A DNA stretch of 6,735 bases. Origin: JTS-AC122 sp041742635 (lineage in GTDB: Bacteria > Planctomycetota > Phycisphaerae > Phycisphaerales > UBA1924). The notes below the pieces were generated by a model. It ran no database searches, was not told where the DNA came from, and saw only the letters and a program-made list of their open reading frames with translations. Each line of letters starts with the position of its first letter. Position 1 is the first letter of the stretch. The stretch lies in the NCBI GenBank assembly GCA_041742635.1, contig JBGSIF010000137.1, positions 1 to 6,735 of the forward strand. The letters run 5' to 3'. Below are positions 5,316 through 6,735 of the stretch, in pieces. Made by a program: the position numbers and the translations under genes.

Positions 5316-6735
5316 GCACACGCTCGATAACCCGATCATGCTCGCGTCCGTGTCGGCACCAGGCATCGTGCTGATGATTTTCGCTGGGCTGATCGCGATC
5401 CCGCTGGTCATCGTCGCCATCGTCTACCTGCTTGTACCGACCGTCAAAGGGATCATCTGGTTCGTCAAGCATATTTTTACGTTTATCTTTGGGATGATCG
5501 GCGACGCCCTCCGCCTCGTCGGCACCATCCTCACCACACTTGTGCTGGTTCCCCTCGTCGTGGGCAACGTCCTGATCGGACGCTGGTCCGCGTCGGCCCA
5601 TTACGGGCGCGCGATTCAGGGCGAAATCAAAACCGCCGGGCGCAGTTGTTACCGCCTCGGGATCGGGCACGTCGCACGATTGCTCTGTCTCCATGCACTG
5701 ACGGAAGGGATCGAACATCGCATCCCAGAAGTGGTTGCCGCCGCGCCGGGGTCGGATCGCCCGTCCCGTCGGCTCGGACAGTTTGATGGGTACACGATTG
5801 TCGGCTCGCTCGCCGGCGGCGGGTCGGGGGGTAAACTGTACGTCGCCAAACCCAGCGAGCAGAAACTCGCCGCATTTGTGCGCACCGGTCAAGCCGGCGT
5901 TGACCAGGTCGTGATCAAATGTTTCACCCTCGGTGACGGCAGCAGCCTCCCGCAGATCGTGCGCGAGAACCGTGCGCTTGACGCCGCCAAGCGCCTCGGC
6001 CTTATCCTCGAGCACGACATGAATGAAGAACGCTTCTTTTATGTCATGCGATACGTCCCCGGCGACTCGCTCAACCTCGTCACGCAGCGCCTCCACGCGA
6101 TGTCCGGCGGCAGTGGTCTGGCACGCAAAGAACTCCAGGAAACCCTCGAATACACCGCCGACCTTCTCCGCACCCTCGCGCACTACCACGCCGGTGGACT
6201 CTGGCACAAAGACGTCAAGCCCGACAACATCATCGTCTCCAACGGACAGGCCCATCTTGTCGACTTCGGGCTTATCACACCGCTTCGCTCATCGATGACG
6301 CTGACCACCCACGGCACCGAGTACTTCCGTGATCCCGAGATGGTCCGGCTGGCGCTCAAGGGCGTCAAAGTGCAAGACGTGGACGGCGCGAAGTTCGACC
6401 TCTACGCCGTTGGCGCGGTCCTGTACTCGATGATCGAGAACTCCTTCCCCGCACACGGCGGGTTGTCGCAAATCTCGCGCACCTGCCCCGAAGCAATCCG
6501 ACTGATTGTCCGCCGCGCGATGACCGAGTACGACAAACGCTACGCCAGCGCGATGGACATGCTCGCGGACGTTGAGGCCGTACTCCGTGCGCACGACCCG
6601 TATGCGATGAAACTCTTCTCGCTCCCCAGTATGAGGTCCATGAGCGAGGACGAGCGAGCGGCGGACACGCACGGGATGCCGCACGTTCAAGCCGCGGCGT
6701 GGGGCCAGGTTTCCACACCCGCGTCGATTCCCGGC
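5302..6735 (+). CDS. Membrane-bound Ser/Thr protein kinase, 3' end outside window
   Basis: The frame is open from ATG 5302 to the window end: 478 residues, no stop reached. Strong hydrophobic stretches at about 21-46, 50-66 and 72-93 form an N-terminal membrane domain. A linker (94-160) leads to a Hanks-type kinase domain (about 161-430). It has a Gly-rich loop (AGGGSGG, 171-177), the VIK lysine (K206), a candidate helix-C Glu (E222), the catalytic loop HKDVKPDN (302-309; HRD replaced by HKD), DFG (321-323) and DPE (345-347) in place of APE. After it come FDLYAVGAVLY (helix F) and a final RYASAMDML. All residues needed for catalysis are present, so it should be active. A Ser/Met/Glu-rich tail begins near 435 and continues past the window. 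There is no strong ribosome-binding site before 5302. The second ATG at 5314 has GGGGA 6 bases upstream and could be the true start. Tight spacing to the sigma gene implies translational coupling and a shared function. Confidence 0.92.
   Translation, partial: MGIPMHTLDNPIMLASVSAPGIVLMIFAGLIAIPLVIVAIVYLLVPTVKGIIWFVKHIFTFIFGMIGDALRLVGTILTTLVLVPLVVGNVLIGRWSASAHYGRAIQGEIKTAGRSCYRLGIGHVARLLCLHALTEGIEHRIPEVVAAAPGSDRPSRRLGQFDGYTIVGSLAGGGSGGKLYVAKPSEQKLAAFVRTGQAGVDQVVIKCFTLGDGSSLPQIVRENRALDAAKRLGLILEHDMNEERFFYVMRYVPGDSLNLVTQRLHAMSGGSGLARKELQETLEYTADLLRTLAHYHAGGLWHKDVKPDNIIVSNGQAHLVDFGLITPLRSSMTLTTHGTEYFRDPEMVRLALKGVKVQDVDGAKFDLYAVGAVLYSMIENSFPAHGGLSQISRTCPEAIRLIVRRAMTEYDKRYASAMDMLADVEAVLRAHDPYAMKLFSLPSMRSMSEDERAADTHGMPHVQAAAWGQVSTPASIPG

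Noticed and set aside
4921..6255. Long open frame of 444 codons on the minus strand, opposite the end of the sigma gene and the kinase
   Set aside because: It lies antisense to a kinase frame that carries every catalytic motif. Its product has no recognisable domain, and long antisense frames are expected where codons are GC-rich.

Overview
The window is GC-rich DNA. It looks like chromosome from a planctomycete-type bacterium, possibly class Phycisphaerae. This is an inference from three things: an ECF-like sigma factor gene fused in tandem with a membrane Ser/Thr protein kinase, a large membrane-anchored coiled-coil protein of unknown family, and several lineage-restricted proteins that I do not recognise. 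No rRNA, tRNA, insertion sequence or CRISPR array is visible, and nothing suggests recent transfer.

Left part (1-2863). The tail of an unidentified plus-strand gene (1-132) meets, tail to tail, a minus-strand pair that reads right to left. The pair is a radical SAM protein with an N-terminal B12-binding-like domain (1509-2828), followed 51 bases later by a polytopic membrane protein (150-1457). The two are probably co-transcribed. Just upstream of the radical SAM gene is the clearest regulatory site of the window: a sigma-70-like promoter (TTGACC, 17 bases, TACACT). Its -10 element lies inside a perfect 14-base palindrome, and its predicted transcription start falls on or next to the ATG. This suggests a repressor-controlled, leaderless transcript.

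Middle (2872-4465). A minus-strand gene (3021-4010) encodes a membrane-anchored coiled-coil protein. Its 3' untranslated region holds two plain hairpins and ends in a strong intrinsic terminator (2872-2916). A non-coding region of about 455 bases (4011-4465) separates it from the divergent right-hand operon. That region carries a weak promoter candidate in each direction and a GC-rich leader.

Right part (4466-6735). An ECF-like sigma factor with an unusual C-terminal extension of about 80 residues (4466-5293) is followed 8 bases later by a Ser/Thr protein kinase (5302 to the window end, truncated). The kinase has its membrane segments at the N-terminus and its catalytic domain after them. The layout suggests a signalling module in which the kinase phosphorylates the sigma factor or a partner. 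The divergent coiled-coil membrane protein is a possible partner or target, but only the arrangement supports that.
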